The notes: generated by a model from the letters alone, not told the origin. Numbered from the stretch's first letter, positions 24,602-32,178 are shown. The stretch is DNA of 36,610 nt from Streptomyces griseus (GCA_002154345.1 MUNB01000130.1:1-36610); one strand, 5' to 3'. Program-made: numbers and translations.

Positions 24602-25696
24602 ATGAACGACGACCGGCCCGTCCTGCTGGAGACGCGGGGCACCTGCCTGCACCTCACACTGAACCGGCCCCGAGCCCTCAACGCCCTCAGCCATACCATG
24701 GTGCGGATGCTCGACGAAGCGCTGGCCCACGCCGAGCAGGACGAGACGATCACATCGGTGCTGCTGTCCGGCGCGGGCGACCGGGGCCTGTGCGCCGGCG
24801 GCGACATCCGAGCCCTGCACGACGACGCACGGAGCTCGGGGCGTGGCTCCCTGGAGTTCTGGCGTGACGAGTACCGCCTCAACGCCCGCATCGCCCGCTT
24901 CCCCAAGCCGTACGTCGCACTGATGGACGGCATCGTGATGGGCGGCGGGGTCGGGGTGTCGGCCCACGCCGGAATCCGTGTCGTCACCGAACGTTCACGC
25001 GTCGCCATGCCCGAGACCGCGATCGGTTTCGTACCTGACGTCGGGGGCACCCGCCTGCTGGCCGCCGCCCCCGGCGAACTGGGCACACATCTGGCCCTCA
25101 CGGGCCGTTCCGTCGGAGCGGCCGACGCCATTTCGTGCGGTCTGGCCGACCAGCACGTCCCGGCTCGCCTTCTGCCGGACCTGATCGAAGCGCTGGGCGA
25201 TCCTGCCGCCACGGGCACGCCCGTGGCGGACATCGTCCAGCGGTTCGCCACGGAGCCGCCCGCCGGCGAACTCGCCGCCCAGCGCGACTGGATCGACGCC
25301 TGTTACACGGCGGACACCGTCGAGGAGATCGTCGGACACCTGCGCGGCAGCGCCGTTCCCGAGGAGCAGGCCGCGGCGGACGAACTCCTGACCAAGTCAC
25401 CCATCGCGCTCAAGGTCACGCTCGCCGCTGTCCGCCGGGCAGCCCGGCTCGACAGCCTGGAAGCCGTTCTCGACCAGGAGTTCCGGGTCTCCAGCCGGGC
25501 GTTCGAGCACCCCGATTTCGTGGAAGGGGTGCGTGCCCGGATCATCGACAAGGACAACGCCCCGCAGTGGAAGCCGGGCTCGCTCGCCGAGGTCGACGAC
25601 CAGGAGGTCGCCCGGTTCTTCGCGCCGCTCGGCCCCGGCGAACAGGAACTCGGTCTCGCGCCGCTGCCCACGGGCACCCCTGCGAGGGAGGGGTAG
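24602..25696 (+). CDS. 3-hydroxyisobutyryl-CoA hydrolase (enoyl-CoA hydratase superfamily)
   Basis: A 364-residue crotonase-fold enzyme, predicted to release 3-hydroxyisobutyrate from its CoA ester in valine breakdown. Motifs are LNRPRALNALSHTMV, GLCAGGDIRALH (oxyanion-hole loop), DGIVMGGGVGVSAHAGIRV and MPETAIGFVPDVGGT. The long C-terminal part (residues 200-340, with KSPIALKVTLAAVRRA and LDQEFRVSSRAFEHPDFVEGVRARIIDKDNAP) is the ECH_2 extension that separates hydrolases from simple hydratases. ATG 24602 has GGAG upstream. It is divergent from the phosphatase gene and no other valine-pathway gene is adjacent. Confidence 0.92.
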   Translation: MNDDRPVLLETRGTCLHLTLNRPRALNALSHTMVRMLDEALAHAEQDETITSVLLSGAGDRGLCAGGDIRALHDDARSSGRGSLEFWRDEYRLNARIARFPKPYVALMDGIVMGGGVGVSAHAGIRVVTERSRVAMPETAIGFVPDVGGTRLLAAAPGELGTHLALTGRSVGAADAISCGLADQHVPARLLPDLIEALGDPAATGTPVADIVQRFATEPPAGELAAQRDWIDACYTADTVEEIVGHLRGSAVPEEQAAADELLTKSPIALKVTLAAVRRAARLDSLEAVLDQEFRVSSRAFEHPDFVEGVRARIIDKDNAPQWKPGSLAEVDDQEVARFFAPLGPGEQELGLAPLPTGTPAREG

Positions 25697-25697
25697 G

Positions 25698-25754
25698 CCG
25701 ACCAGGACTCACCCGGCGCAGAGGGCTGACCCGACTCGGACCCACCCGGCGCAG
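25698..25754 (+). repeat. Imperfect 33-bp-period direct repeat
   Basis: 24-bp units beginning at 25698 and 25731 agree at 21 of 24 positions, sharing the core CACCCGGCGCAG. They lie just beyond the hydrolase stop, in a convergent intergenic region. Confidence 0.6.
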
Positions 25755-25770
25755 GCCCGTCCGACGCGTT

Positions 25771-25998
25771 TTATCTTCCGCTGCCGGAAAGGCTCGGCTG
25801 CAGTGCCCGGACGAGAGCGAACAGCCGATCCTCGTTACCCGTCAGCCCCGCACTGCGCAGAGCATGGTCGGCCTCCCGCATCGGGGAGGTGAGCAGCGGC
25901 AGGTAGACCGGTGCGTCGTCGGGGTCGGCGAGCGCTGCTCGGGTGGCCTCCAACAGGCGGACGTACGCCTGCGCCGCGGCGAGCTCGTCGTTGTCCAT
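25771..25998 (-). CDS. Small helical protein of unknown function
   Basis: A 75-residue soluble protein with an excellent binding site (GGAGGAG before the ATG at 25998). The sequence DELAAAQAYVRLLEATRAALADPDDAP then LPLLTSPMREADHALRSAGL and LFALVRALQPSL suggests three or four helices. It has no recognised domain. It is downstream of the gene at 26064-26558 on the same strand with 65 bp between and may share its transcript. Stop TAA lies in a short T-rich patch. Confidence 0.75.
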   Translation of the reverse strand: MDNDELAAAQAYVRLLEATRAALADPDDAPVYLPLLTSPMREADHALRSAGLTGNEDRLFALVRALQPSLSGSGR

Positions 25999-26063
25999 CT
26001 CGGCATCTCCTCCTCAGAGCTGTCTGGCCGCCAAGCATCCCCCATGGGTCTGACAACGCGGCC

Positions 26064-26558
26064 TCAAGCCCGGCCGTACCCGCCGGACAACCCACTCGGT
26101 GGCTCCACCTCCAGATAGCGCCGTCTGCGGGGCCCTCGGTAGAGCAGCACGGTCCAGCCCAGTCCCCGCAAGGTCGAAGCACAGCCGGTCAGGGCCTCCT
26201 CCTCGCCGTGAGCGGCGCCGCTGCCGGGCGGCCCGGCCCACTCGACCCGTACCGAACCCGCCGACTCCCCGTCGCTCACCCGGTATCCGGCCGATACCCG
26301 GAGCCCCGACGGGTCGACAGCCGAAGGTGTCGCCCCTGAACTCTCCAGAGCCAACGCGACCGCCCTGACCGGGCGGTTGAGTTCCCACGGCGCGGGCACC
26401 GCCTCGGGGTCGGGCCGCCCGGCACCGGTGAGGCGACGGATCTGAAGCAGCCCCTCGAACGCCGTCCGCACCGATGCGGCCCGTGCCTCAGCGGGCTCGG
26501 CAGCCGGCGGGCCGTCGCCGGTGGCAGGCTCGAACCCGGTACTTTCCTCGGTGCCCAC
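26064..26558 (-). CDS. Protein of unknown function
   Basis: A 164-residue soluble protein. GTG 26558 follows GGAGGGGG, and the open frame to 26630 is less convincing. The first 45 residues are Ala/Glu-rich. The rest alternates strands and helices (PVRAVALALESSGATPSA, LRVSAGYRVSDGESAGSVRVEW, ALTGCASTLRGLGWTVLLYRGPRRRRYLEVEP). It has no signal peptide and no membrane segment, and I do not recognise the family. It precedes a small co-oriented unknown gene. Confidence 0.75.
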   Translation of the reverse strand: MGTEESTGFEPATGDGPPAAEPAEARAASVRTAFEGLLQIRRLTGAGRPDPEAVPAPWELNRPVRAVALALESSGATPSAVDPSGLRVSAGYRVSDGESAGSVRVEWAGPPGSGAAHGEEEALTGCASTLRGLGWTVLLYRGPRRRRYLEVEPPSGLSGGYGRA

Positions 26559-26702
26559 GCGTCCCCCTCCGTCACATACGTACGGCGCCAAGTGTGCACC
26601 GGCGGGCGCCGACCCGGAGCGCCGCTCCACGGCGCTTCGGTAGACTCGTGTGCTCTACACCTGGACTTTCCGCAGCACCATCCACGCGAGGACCTGCCAC
26701 CC

Positions 26703-27545
26703 GTGCCCGACAACGATCCGACCGCCGTGCCCGACGACGGACGGGAATCTCTGCGCGCGGACTGCACGAACTGCTTCGCCCTCTGCTGCGTCGCGCTCAC
26801 GCTGACGGCCTCGTCGGACTTCGCCATCGACAAGGACGCCGGACGCCCCTGCCCCAACCTCCAGGACGACTTCCGCTGCGGCATCCACACCAGGCTGCGA
26901 CCGAAGGGCTTCTCCGGCTGCACCGTGTACGACTGCTTCGGAGCCGGGCAGAAGGTCTCCCAGGAGACCTACGGAGGCCGCGACTGGCGCTCGTCCCCCG
27001 ACCTCGCCACCCAGATGTTCCAGGTGTTCCCGGTGATGCGCCAGCTCCATGAACTGCTGTGGTACCTCACCGAGGCCCTCACCTTGCCGGCCGCACGTTC
27101 CCTGCACGCCGAGATCCGCCGGGCCCTGGAAGCGACGCAACGGCACACCGAGCGGCCCGCCGTCGACTTCGCGGAACTGGACGTCGCCGGTCACCGCGAC
27201 CGGGTCGCCGGGCTGCTTCTGCGCACCAGCGAACTCGTCCGGGCCACCGCGCCCCGTCGCAAGAAGCGCAACCACCGCGGCGCCGACCTCATCGGGGCCC
27301 GGCTGCGGGGCGCCGACCTGCGCGGCGCGGACCTCCGCGGGGCCTATCTGATCGCAGCCGATCTCAGCGGCGCCGATCTCCGCCTGGCCGACCTCATCGG
27401 TGCGGACTTCCGCGACGCCGATCTCTCGGGCGCCGACCTGACAGGAAGCCTGTTCCTCACCCAGGCCCAGCTCAACGCGGCCAAGGGCAACGAGAAAACA
27501 ACTCTCCCCACCTCACTGAGCCGCCCCCCGCACTGGGCCGCCTAG
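26703..27545 (+). CDS. Cysteine-cluster / pentapeptide-repeat protein
   Basis: A 280-residue cytoplasmic protein. The N-terminal part has cysteines C21, C24, C28, C29, C50, C59, C73 and C78 in a CxxCxxxCC start like YkgJ-type metal or iron-sulfur-binding domains. A helical middle (FQVFPVMRQLHELLWYLTEAL) and a basic linker (APRRKKRNH) follow. From about residue 195 to 255 there are some 12 A(D/R/Y)LxG pentapeptide repeats that would form a right-handed quadrilateral helix. Pentapeptide proteins can mimic DNA (gyrase protection), but the combination with a Cys cluster points to another role. GTG 26703 follows GAGGA; TAGACT at 26641 may be its -10 box. The stop overlaps that of the convergent SRPBCC gene (CTAG, 27542-27545). 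Confidence 0.88.
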   Translation: MPDNDPTAVPDDGRESLRADCTNCFALCCVALTLTASSDFAIDKDAGRPCPNLQDDFRCGIHTRLRPKGFSGCTVYDCFGAGQKVSQETYGGRDWRSSPDLATQMFQVFPVMRQLHELLWYLTEALTLPAARSLHAEIRRALEATQRHTERPAVDFAELDVAGHRDRVAGLLLRTSELVRATAPRRKKRNHRGADLIGARLRGADLRGADLRGAYLIAADLSGADLRLADLIGADFRDADLSGADLTGSLFLTQAQLNAAKGNEKTTLPTSLSRPPHWAA

Positions 27546-28060
27546 CTCTCGGCATCTCGGGCGTCCGCCTCCAGTGCTGCCTTGAGACGCTTCAGCGTCG
27601 TACGGATGTTGCCGCCCTGGAACTGCGCAAAGGTCTTGCCGCCCGTCGCGACGCGGTCGAAGGCGTTGGCGAGGAAGTCCGGCCAGCGACGGCGGTCGTC
27701 GGTCCAGGTCTCAGTGACCAGGGTCGCTCCGTCCACCGCTTCGAAACGGTATTCCCAGGTGGCGATCGGCCCCGGGAGCACCGGGCGTCGGATGCCGATC
27801 GCATGGACCCGGAAGGCGAAGCGCTCGCCGGGTTCCGCCGCCGTCACCGTGCACCGTGTCGTCCAGCGCGCCGCGCCGCGCTTGTTCCGGCCGTCGAAGA
27901 CCATGCCGACGTATGCGCCGCGCCGATCGCCACGCACAGTCGCTCCCCGGTTCTCGGGGCTCCAACGCCCCATCGCCGTAGGGTCGCTGAGCTGTTCGTA
28001 GATCCGCGCCGGGGTGGCGGCGATGACGATGCTGTCCGCTACGGACATGGTGCGGGGCAT
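27542..28060 (-). CDS. SRPBCC-family (START/Bet v1-like) protein
   Basis: A 172-residue protein with a helix-grip fold, a hydrophobic ligand-binding type. Family marks are MSVADSIVIAATPARIYEQLSDPTAMGRWSPE at the start, RWTTRCTVTAAEPGERFAFRV and the C-terminal long helix NIRTTLKRLKAALEA. AAGGAG lies about 8 bp before ATG 28060. It resembles polyketide cyclase/dehydrase-like and AHSA1-type proteins, but no biosynthetic genes surround it and its ligand is unknown. A TACTC-GT-GAGTA dyad upstream (28146-28157) may be its operator. Confidence 0.9.
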   Translation of the reverse strand: MPRTMSVADSIVIAATPARIYEQLSDPTAMGRWSPENRGATVRGDRRGAYVGMVFDGRNKRGAARWTTRCTVTAAEPGERFAFRVHAIGIRRPVLPGPIATWEYRFEAVDGATLVTETWTDDRRRWPDFLANAFDRVATGGKTFAQFQGGNIRTTLKRLKAALEADARDAES

Positions 28061-28145
28061 GGCGCGACTCCTTGTCCACGGCCGTCGTCGGACCACGTCC
28101 GGGTGCCGTACGGACCGTGGGGCCGACATCCCGGAACCTCTACCT

Positions 28146-28157
28146 TACTCGTGAGTA
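28146..28157. promoter_or_regulatory. Candidate TetR-like operator
   Basis: TACTC and GAGTA arms flank a 2-bp GT centre in the AT-richer patch upstream of the SRPBCC gene. The CTTACTCGTGAGTAG context resembles TetR-type sites; there is no TetR gene in the window. Confidence 0.4.
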
Positions 28158-28197
28158 GATTCTGTGGGGTGGCGAGGGGGAGAAGGGCTGGGGTGGT

Positions 28198-28788
28198 TCA
28201 ACGGGTCCGTCGCTCCCGGCGGTTCGCGACCCGTATCCGTACGTCGGCGGGCAGGGCCTGTATGCCGCTGCTGTCGCGGGCGTCCGTGATGACTCCGGCC
28301 ACGGAACGCGCGACCTCCGCCGGCCGGGCTTCGGGCTCCACGACGACCGTCACCGCCACCCGCAACGGGCGGCCCACCAGGCGCACCCGAGCACGCGCCA
28401 CGTCGTCGAACGCCGCCACCTGCGTTGTCATCGCCCGCTCCCACGCACGTCTGCGCAGCACCGGTCCGGTCCGCGGCAGCACCGCCCACCGAGGTCCGCC
28501 GGACACCGCCTGTCGGGCCAACCACCACACCAGCAGCACCAGTACGACAGAGAGACCGGCGATCACGGCGGGACTCCACCAGCCGTTCTCCCGGAGCCGT
28601 GCCGACAGCTCTCGGTCCAGCAACACCCCGTCCGCCGCAGGCGACGGCCACCAGCGCGGCACACGGCCTCCCACCGGGCCCCACGCCGAACCGTCGCCCA
28701 CGGCCAGCCAGCTGCCGCCCACGATCAGCACCAACCCGACGGCACCGAGCAGCGACCGGTTCACCACGCCGCGCCTGATCACCGACAT
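28198..28788 (-). CDS. amaP: Alkaline-shock membrane anchor AmaP
   Basis: A 196-residue membrane protein that in Gram-positive bacteria anchors Asp23 to the cytoplasmic membrane. Two N-terminal spans (about residues 10-30 and 72-92) are followed by a cytoplasmic part. This carries AWERAMTTQVAAFDDVARARVRLVGRPLRVAVTVVVEP and EVARSVAGVITDARDSSGI, an Asp23-like alpha/beta fold. It is the last gene of the four-gene minus-strand operon, 4 bp after the Asp23/DUF6286-like gene. Its co-occurrence with Asp23 supports the assignment; sequence identity alone is modest. Confidence 0.88.
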   Translation of the reverse strand: MSVIRRGVVNRSLLGAVGLVLIVGGSWLAVGDGSAWGPVGGRVPRWWPSPAADGVLLDRELSARLRENGWWSPAVIAGLSVVLVLLVWWLARQAVSGGPRWAVLPRTGPVLRRRAWERAMTTQVAAFDDVARARVRLVGRPLRVAVTVVVEPEARPAEVARSVAGVITDARDSSGIQALPADVRIRVANRRERRTR

Positions 28789-28792
28789 TTAC

Positions 28793-29833
28793 TCACACCT
28801 CTTTCCGTTCAGCCGAAGCCGAAGCCGAAGCCGAAGCCGAAGCCGAAGCCGTCGAGGCTGCCGTGTGAACCCTCGGCTCCTCGGTCGACGGCGGCTGCCC
28901 GTGCAGTTCACCCCGGGGCCGCACTCGGATCCGGACCCGGGGCGTAGGCGTCCGCGTCAGGCCCAGCTCCGGCAGGGCCGATCCCACGACCCGGACCACC
29001 TCGGCCTCCACCTGATCCGGGTCACCGAACCCCACCTCTGCCAGCACTCTCAGACGCCGCCGCCCTGCGTTCACCCGGGCCCGGACCACTCCTGGCACGG
29101 CGGTGGTCCTGTCCTGGACGACGCGGGCGGCGGCCGTACGGTCGAGCGCGGCCCGCAACCGCGGCGTGGGCACGGTCATCTCCAGCCCGCGACGCAACCC
29201 CGGAAGCAGAGCGCACCCCAGCAGCCAGAGCCCGATCAGCGCTGCCAGCACCCCGCCGGCCCGTACCGCCGTGTCCGCCGGGCCGTGTGTCGATGCCCAG
29301 TCGACCAGCCAGGTCCGCCAGGTGGCGGGCGTGCTGCCGAGCCGGACCGCGATGAGGTCCACCAGGAGCAGCGCACAGCCCGCGGCCCCCACAGCAGCCG
29401 TCACCGCAGCGGGGACCCGGCGCTGCGCGCGAATGCGGCCACCCTTGCCGACGCTCCCTCTGAGGTGCTCCGCCTCGCGAGCCGGATCGTCGGCCGTTGG
29501 TGGCTCACCGTCCGCTGGTTGCCGGGCGGGTGGCGCCGGAAGCACCGAGAGCGCGTCGATACGGATGTCCGTGCGCGGAACGGACAGGCCCGTGAGAGAG
29601 GCTGTCCGGGTCTGTGCGTGTTCACGGACCCGTCCGGCCGCCTCATCGGCCCGCACCGGATACAGCAGCCGCACGCCGAGCGACACCCGTGCCGAGGCGC
29701 CGCGCACCGAGGCCGAACCCCGAGTCACCACGCTGCCGTCGGGCAGCGCCTCGCCCGCCGCCCGCTCGGCGATCCGTCGGACGGCGCGGGGCGCCACCGT
29801 CGTCCTGCCACGCTCGGTGGCCGGGACCGTCAT
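28793..29833 (-). CDS. Asp23-like membrane protein with DUF6286-type C-terminus
   Basis: A 346-residue membrane protein. Residues about 8-100 resemble Asp23/Gls24 (TTVAPRAVRRIAERAAGEALP, VSLGVRLLYPVRADEAAGRVREHAQ). A basic linker, then two spans near 150-175 and 205-230, follow. The C-terminal cytoplasmic part (TPRLRAALDRTAAARVVQDR and VNAGRRRLRVLAEVGFGDPDQVEAEV) repeats an Asp23-like shape. The last 40 residues hold an (Ala-Ser)n tract from a hexanucleotide repeat. ATG 29833 overlaps the stop of the preceding gene (ATGA, 29830-29833). It probably helps to anchor or arrange Asp23 under the membrane. Confidence 0.88.
   Translation of the reverse strand: MTVPATERGRTTVAPRAVRRIAERAAGEALPDGSVVTRGSASVRGASARVSLGVRLLYPVRADEAAGRVREHAQTRTASLTGLSVPRTDIRIDALSVLPAPPARQPADGEPPTADDPAREAEHLRGSVGKGGRIRAQRRVPAAVTAAVGAAGCALLLVDLIAVRLGSTPATWRTWLVDWASTHGPADTAVRAGGVLAALIGLWLLGCALLPGLRRGLEMTVPTPRLRAALDRTAAARVVQDRTTAVPGVVRARVNAGRRRLRVLAEVGFGDPDQVEAEVVRVVGSALPELGLTRTPTPRVRIRVRPRGELHGQPPSTEEPRVHTAASTASASASASASASAERKEV
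28811..28850 (+). repeat. Hexanucleotide microsatellite (AGCCGA)6.7
   Basis: Six perfect AGCCGA units and a partial seventh. On the minus strand they encode alternating Ala and Ser near the C-terminus of the membrane protein. Slippage would add or remove two residues without a frameshift. Confidence 0.9.
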
Positions 29834-30057
29834 GGCCGGCGCCCCGTCACCGCGTCCAGGAACTCGCGCAGGCCGGTGCCCCGGTCCACAAGGTGCCCGG
29901 CGAACCATCCCACCGCGCCGAGCGACGCGACCACGAGAAACGCCCCGAACCCGCCGAACCAGCCTGCGAACCCCAGTGCCATGCCCGCCGCCGCCCCGAA
30001 CACTCCCCGGCCCGGCCCACCGCCCGCCGGGCCGGATTGGTCCATGCTCCGTGTCAC
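29830..30057 (-). CDS. Small membrane protein of the Asp23 operon (DUF2273-like)
   Basis: A 75-residue protein. Residues about 19-58 form two close Gly/Ala-rich membrane segments (AAAGMALGFAGWFGGFGAFLV, here quoted in part, and ASLGAVGWFAGHLVD). It looks like the small integral membrane proteins (DUF2273-type) that sit between asp23 and amaP in Gram-positive operons. GTG 30057 is the first start; ATG 30045 (MDQSGPAGG) is a good alternative. Gaps are 4 bp to the asp23 gene and a 4-bp overlap with the gene downstream. Confidence 0.78.
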   Translation of the reverse strand: MTRSMDQSGPAGGGPGRGVFGAAAGMALGFAGWFGGFGAFLVVASLGAVGWFAGHLVDRGTGLREFLDAVTGRRP

Positions 30058-30061
30058 GCCG

Positions 30062-30586
30062 TCACGCCACGCGGGTCTCGGACACGGCGGCCTCGTCGTC
30101 GTCCTCGGGCAGATGCACGTCGTTGACCGTCACATTGACCTCGACGACCTCAAGGCCCGTGGTGCGCTCCACGGCCGCGATGACGTTCTCGCGGACGTCG
30201 TGCGCCACATCGGTGATCGCGACCCCGTACTCGACGACGAGGTCGAGATCGATGGCCGTCTGGCGCTCGCCCACCTCGACCTTGACGCCCCGACCGACGT
30301 TCGGCCGGCCGCCCGGCACCCGGTCGCGGACCGCGCCGAGGGTGCGGGAGAGGCCGCCGCCCATGTCGTGGACGCCCGGGATCTCGCGAGCCGCCATGCC
30401 CGCGATCTTCACGACGACCGTGTCCGCGATGGAAGTGCGGCCCCGTGTCGCCGCCGGCTCGGCCGCCCCGGTGGCCCCGCTGCCGAGGGTGGTCGTCCCG
30501 CCCGTCGAGCCGACCTGCTTCGTCCCTGCCGTCCGCGAAGCCGCGCTCGTGGCGGGCACGGTCGCTGCTGTCTGGGTGGTGGTCAT
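30062..30586 (-). CDS. Asp23/Gls24 envelope stress protein
   Basis: A 174-residue cytoplasmic protein of the family that forms a network under the membrane and is strongly induced by envelope or alkaline stress. The first 48 residues are Thr/Ala/Gly-rich and disordered. The Asp23 domain (49-160) shows TSIADTVVVKIAGMAAREIPGVHDM, VKVEVGERQTAIDLDLVVEYGV, AHDVRENVIAAVERTTGLEVVEVNVTVNDVHLP. The ATG is preceded by GAGGAG. It heads the minus-strand operon, and the proposed ECF-type promoter is centred about 60 bp upstream (30630-30661). Confidence 0.95.
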   Translation of the reverse strand: MTTTQTAATVPATSAASRTAGTKQVGSTGGTTTLGSGATGAAEPAATRGRTSIADTVVVKIAGMAAREIPGVHDMGGGLSRTLGAVRDRVPGGRPNVGRGVKVEVGERQTAIDLDLVVEYGVAITDVAHDVRENVIAAVERTTGLEVVEVNVTVNDVHLPEDDDEAAVSETRVA

Positions 30587-30629
30587 GGAAACTCCTCGCG
30601 TCTCGCTCGGCTCGTTGTGCCTGACATTT

Positions 30630-30661
30630 CGTTGGACACGCCGTCCGACGATTCGTCACGC
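30630..30661 (-). promoter_or_regulatory. Bipartite ECF-type promoter element of the asp23 operon
   Basis: Read on the minus strand it starts GCGTGACG and ends GTGTCCAACG with 14 intervening bases differing from the partner element; total length is 32 bp. The plus-strand element at 30739-30770 has the same two blocks at the same spacing. A TGTCC-like -10 with a GTGAC-like -35 suits an ECF sigma factor. The predicted transcript start is near 30624, about 38 bp before the ATG. Confidence 0.6.
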
Positions 30662-30738
30662 GGGTTCGCGGAAATTTCCCGCGAGCCGGACCGCCGCGGG
30701 CGGCGGCCGACCGTGCCCCGCACAAAACCTCGCACGGT

Positions 30739-30770
30739 GCGTGACGTTCGGCCGCGGCGTGTGTCCAACG
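30739..30770 (+). promoter_or_regulatory. Bipartite ECF-type promoter element of the sigma operon
   Basis: Starts GCGTGACG and ends GTGTCCAACG, total 32 bp, in the opposite orientation to 30630-30661. Eighteen bases in the two end blocks are identical; the middle differs. It implies a 5' leader of about 90 bp before GTG 30869. Confidence 0.6.
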
Positions 30771-30868
30771 ACGAGAAGCGGTCATGAGGACGCGTGGAGA
30801 GTCATGCACCGGACGCGAACAGAGGCAGGAGCGAGGGTCGTGGAAGCGAGCGGGGAAGGGGTTGGTCC

Positions 30869-31456
30869 GTGCCCGGCGACGGGAATCAGCTGACGGAGCG
30901 CGCACCGGACGTCGTGCCGGCCGACGAGGCGCTGCTCGTCGTGCGGGCCGGGGAGGGCGACGAGGAGGCCTTCGAGGTGCTGGTGCGCAGGCACAGCCCC
31001 GCCATGCTGCAACTGGCGATACGCCTTCTCGGCGACCGGTCGGATGCCGAGGACGCCGTGCAGGACGCCTTCGTGAACGCCTGGCGCAAGCTTCCCGAGT
31101 TCCGTAGGGACGCCTCCTTCCACACGTGGCTCTACCGGATCGTCACCAACCGCTGTCTCAACCGGCTCAGAGCCCGCAGACCGGCGGCCGACCTGGACTC
31201 GGTGCCCGAGCAGGCCGCCCCCGAGCACCAGGCGTCCCCTGCCCGAGCGGTGGAGTCACGGGCCGCCGTCGACGCGCTGGCCGAGGCGATGGCGGAGCTC
31301 TCACCCGAACAACGTGTGTGCTGGGTGCTGCGCGAGATGCAGGGACTGTCGTACGAGAGCATCGCGGCAACGGTCGGAATCAGTCTGCAGGCGGTTCGGG
31401 GCCGGGTCTTCCGTGCCCGCCGCTCCCTGACGGAGGCGATGAGCGCATGGCGATGA
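30869..31456 (+). CDS. ECF RNA polymerase sigma factor
   Basis: A 195-residue sigma-70-family factor. Region 2 spans about residues 25-95 (EEAFEVLVRRHSPAMLQLAIRLLGD, then DAEDAVQDAFVNAWRKL and FHTWLYRIVTNRCLNRLR). Region 4 spans about 135-190 (MAELSPEQRVCWVLREMQGLSYESIAATVGIS, quoted in part, with VRGRVFRARRSL as recognition helix). There is no region 1 or 3, as is usual for ECF factors. GTG 30869 has GGGGAAGGGG upstream; a frame open from 30794 has poor codons. Its TGA overlaps the next gene (ATGA, 31453-31456), which carries an anti-sigma zinc motif. It probably transcribes both divergent operons. Confidence 0.94.
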   Translation: MPGDGNQLTERAPDVVPADEALLVVRAGEGDEEAFEVLVRRHSPAMLQLAIRLLGDRSDAEDAVQDAFVNAWRKLPEFRRDASFHTWLYRIVTNRCLNRLRARRPAADLDSVPEQAAPEHQASPARAVESRAAVDALAEAMAELSPEQRVCWVLREMQGLSYESIAATVGISLQAVRGRVFRARRSLTEAMSAWR

Positions 31457-32178
31457 GCGCCAATCCGGACCGGCCGGAGGAGAGCCGGTACGAAGATGAG
31501 GACGAGCGGCTGGCCTGCGGGCGGCTGCTCACCGACGTCTGGGAGGCCGGGGACACCGGCCGCTCGACGGACGACCCCCACTTCGCCACCTGCCCCTTCT
31601 GCTCGGCCGCGCTGGCCGACCTCACGGGCCTCGGCGACGCGGTGCGACGCACCTGCGCGCAGGAGCCGGGCACACCGGACGCCACGGCCGTGACCGCCCG
31701 CGTCATGGACCTCGTACGCCTCGAACTGCGGCCGGGACGCCCACTGCCGCTCGGGGAAGCGGGGGAGGACCACTGGATGGTCGAGGCCGCCGTCGCGCGG
31801 ATGCTGCGGTCGGCGGTCGACGGGCTGCCCGGGGTCCGGGCCGGTAGCTGTCGCATCGCCCCGCTCGACCCGGCGGACCCCGCCGGAGAGCTGCACGTCC
31901 GGGTCGAGGTCGCGGCGAGCATCAGCCTGCCCATGCGGGACCTGGCCGACGATGTGCGCGCGCGGATCGCCGAGGTCGCCGACCGGGACATCGGCATCCG
32001 CCTCGCCACCACCGATGTGTTCGTCGTCGACATCCTCGACCCTCCCGACACTCTCGACATCTTCTACGAGGACGTCGGACACACCCGGTACGGGGACGGG
32101 GAGGACGGCACGGGAGTGGCCACCGGCGATCACGCGGACGGCCGGGCGGACGGACATGGGACGGGAGCAGTGCGATGA
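31453..32178 (+). CDS. Zinc anti-sigma (ZAS-like) protein fused to an Asp23-like domain
   Basis: A 241-residue cytoplasmic protein. Near the N-terminus C22 and the motif H43-x3-C47-x2-C50 (in PHFATCPFC) match the zinc anti-sigma pattern, in which an upstream Cys and the Hx3Cx2C group hold one zinc, as in RsrA. Residues about 105-200 look like Asp23/Gls24 (MVEAAVARMLRSAVDGLPGV, VRVEVAASISLPMRDLADDVRARIAEVADRDIG). The acidic His/Gly-rich tail is disordered. Start ATG 31453 overlaps the sigma gene stop; ATG 31447 is also in frame. It has no membrane segment. I infer that it binds the sigma factor and releases it on envelope or redox stress. The usual annotation would see only the Asp23 domain. 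Confidence 0.85.
   Translation: MSANPDRPEESRYEDEDERLACGRLLTDVWEAGDTGRSTDDPHFATCPFCSAALADLTGLGDAVRRTCAQEPGTPDATAVTARVMDLVRLELRPGRPLPLGEAGEDHWMVEAAVARMLRSAVDGLPGVRAGSCRIAPLDPADPAGELHVRVEVAASISLPMRDLADDVRARIAEVADRDIGIRLATTDVFVVDILDPPDTLDIFYEDVGHTRYGDGEDGTGVATGDHADGRADGHGTGAVR

Noticed and set aside
22194-24605. 803-codon plus-strand frame opposite the PP2C phosphatase
   Set aside because: Shadow frame; it also runs through the strong terminator at 22192-22227.
28811-28850. CRISPR-like short repeats
   Set aside because: It is a 6-bp microsatellite inside a coding frame with no spacers.
27059-30787. 1242-codon plus-strand open frame across the Asp23 operon
   Set aside because: It is antisense to four well-supported genes; its product is low-complexity Arg/Pro-rich sequence, the usual shadow of high-GC genes.
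30794-30868. Upstream start for the sigma factor
   Set aside because: The added residues are Arg/Gly/Ser-rich with poor codon bias; GTG 30869 has a much better binding site.
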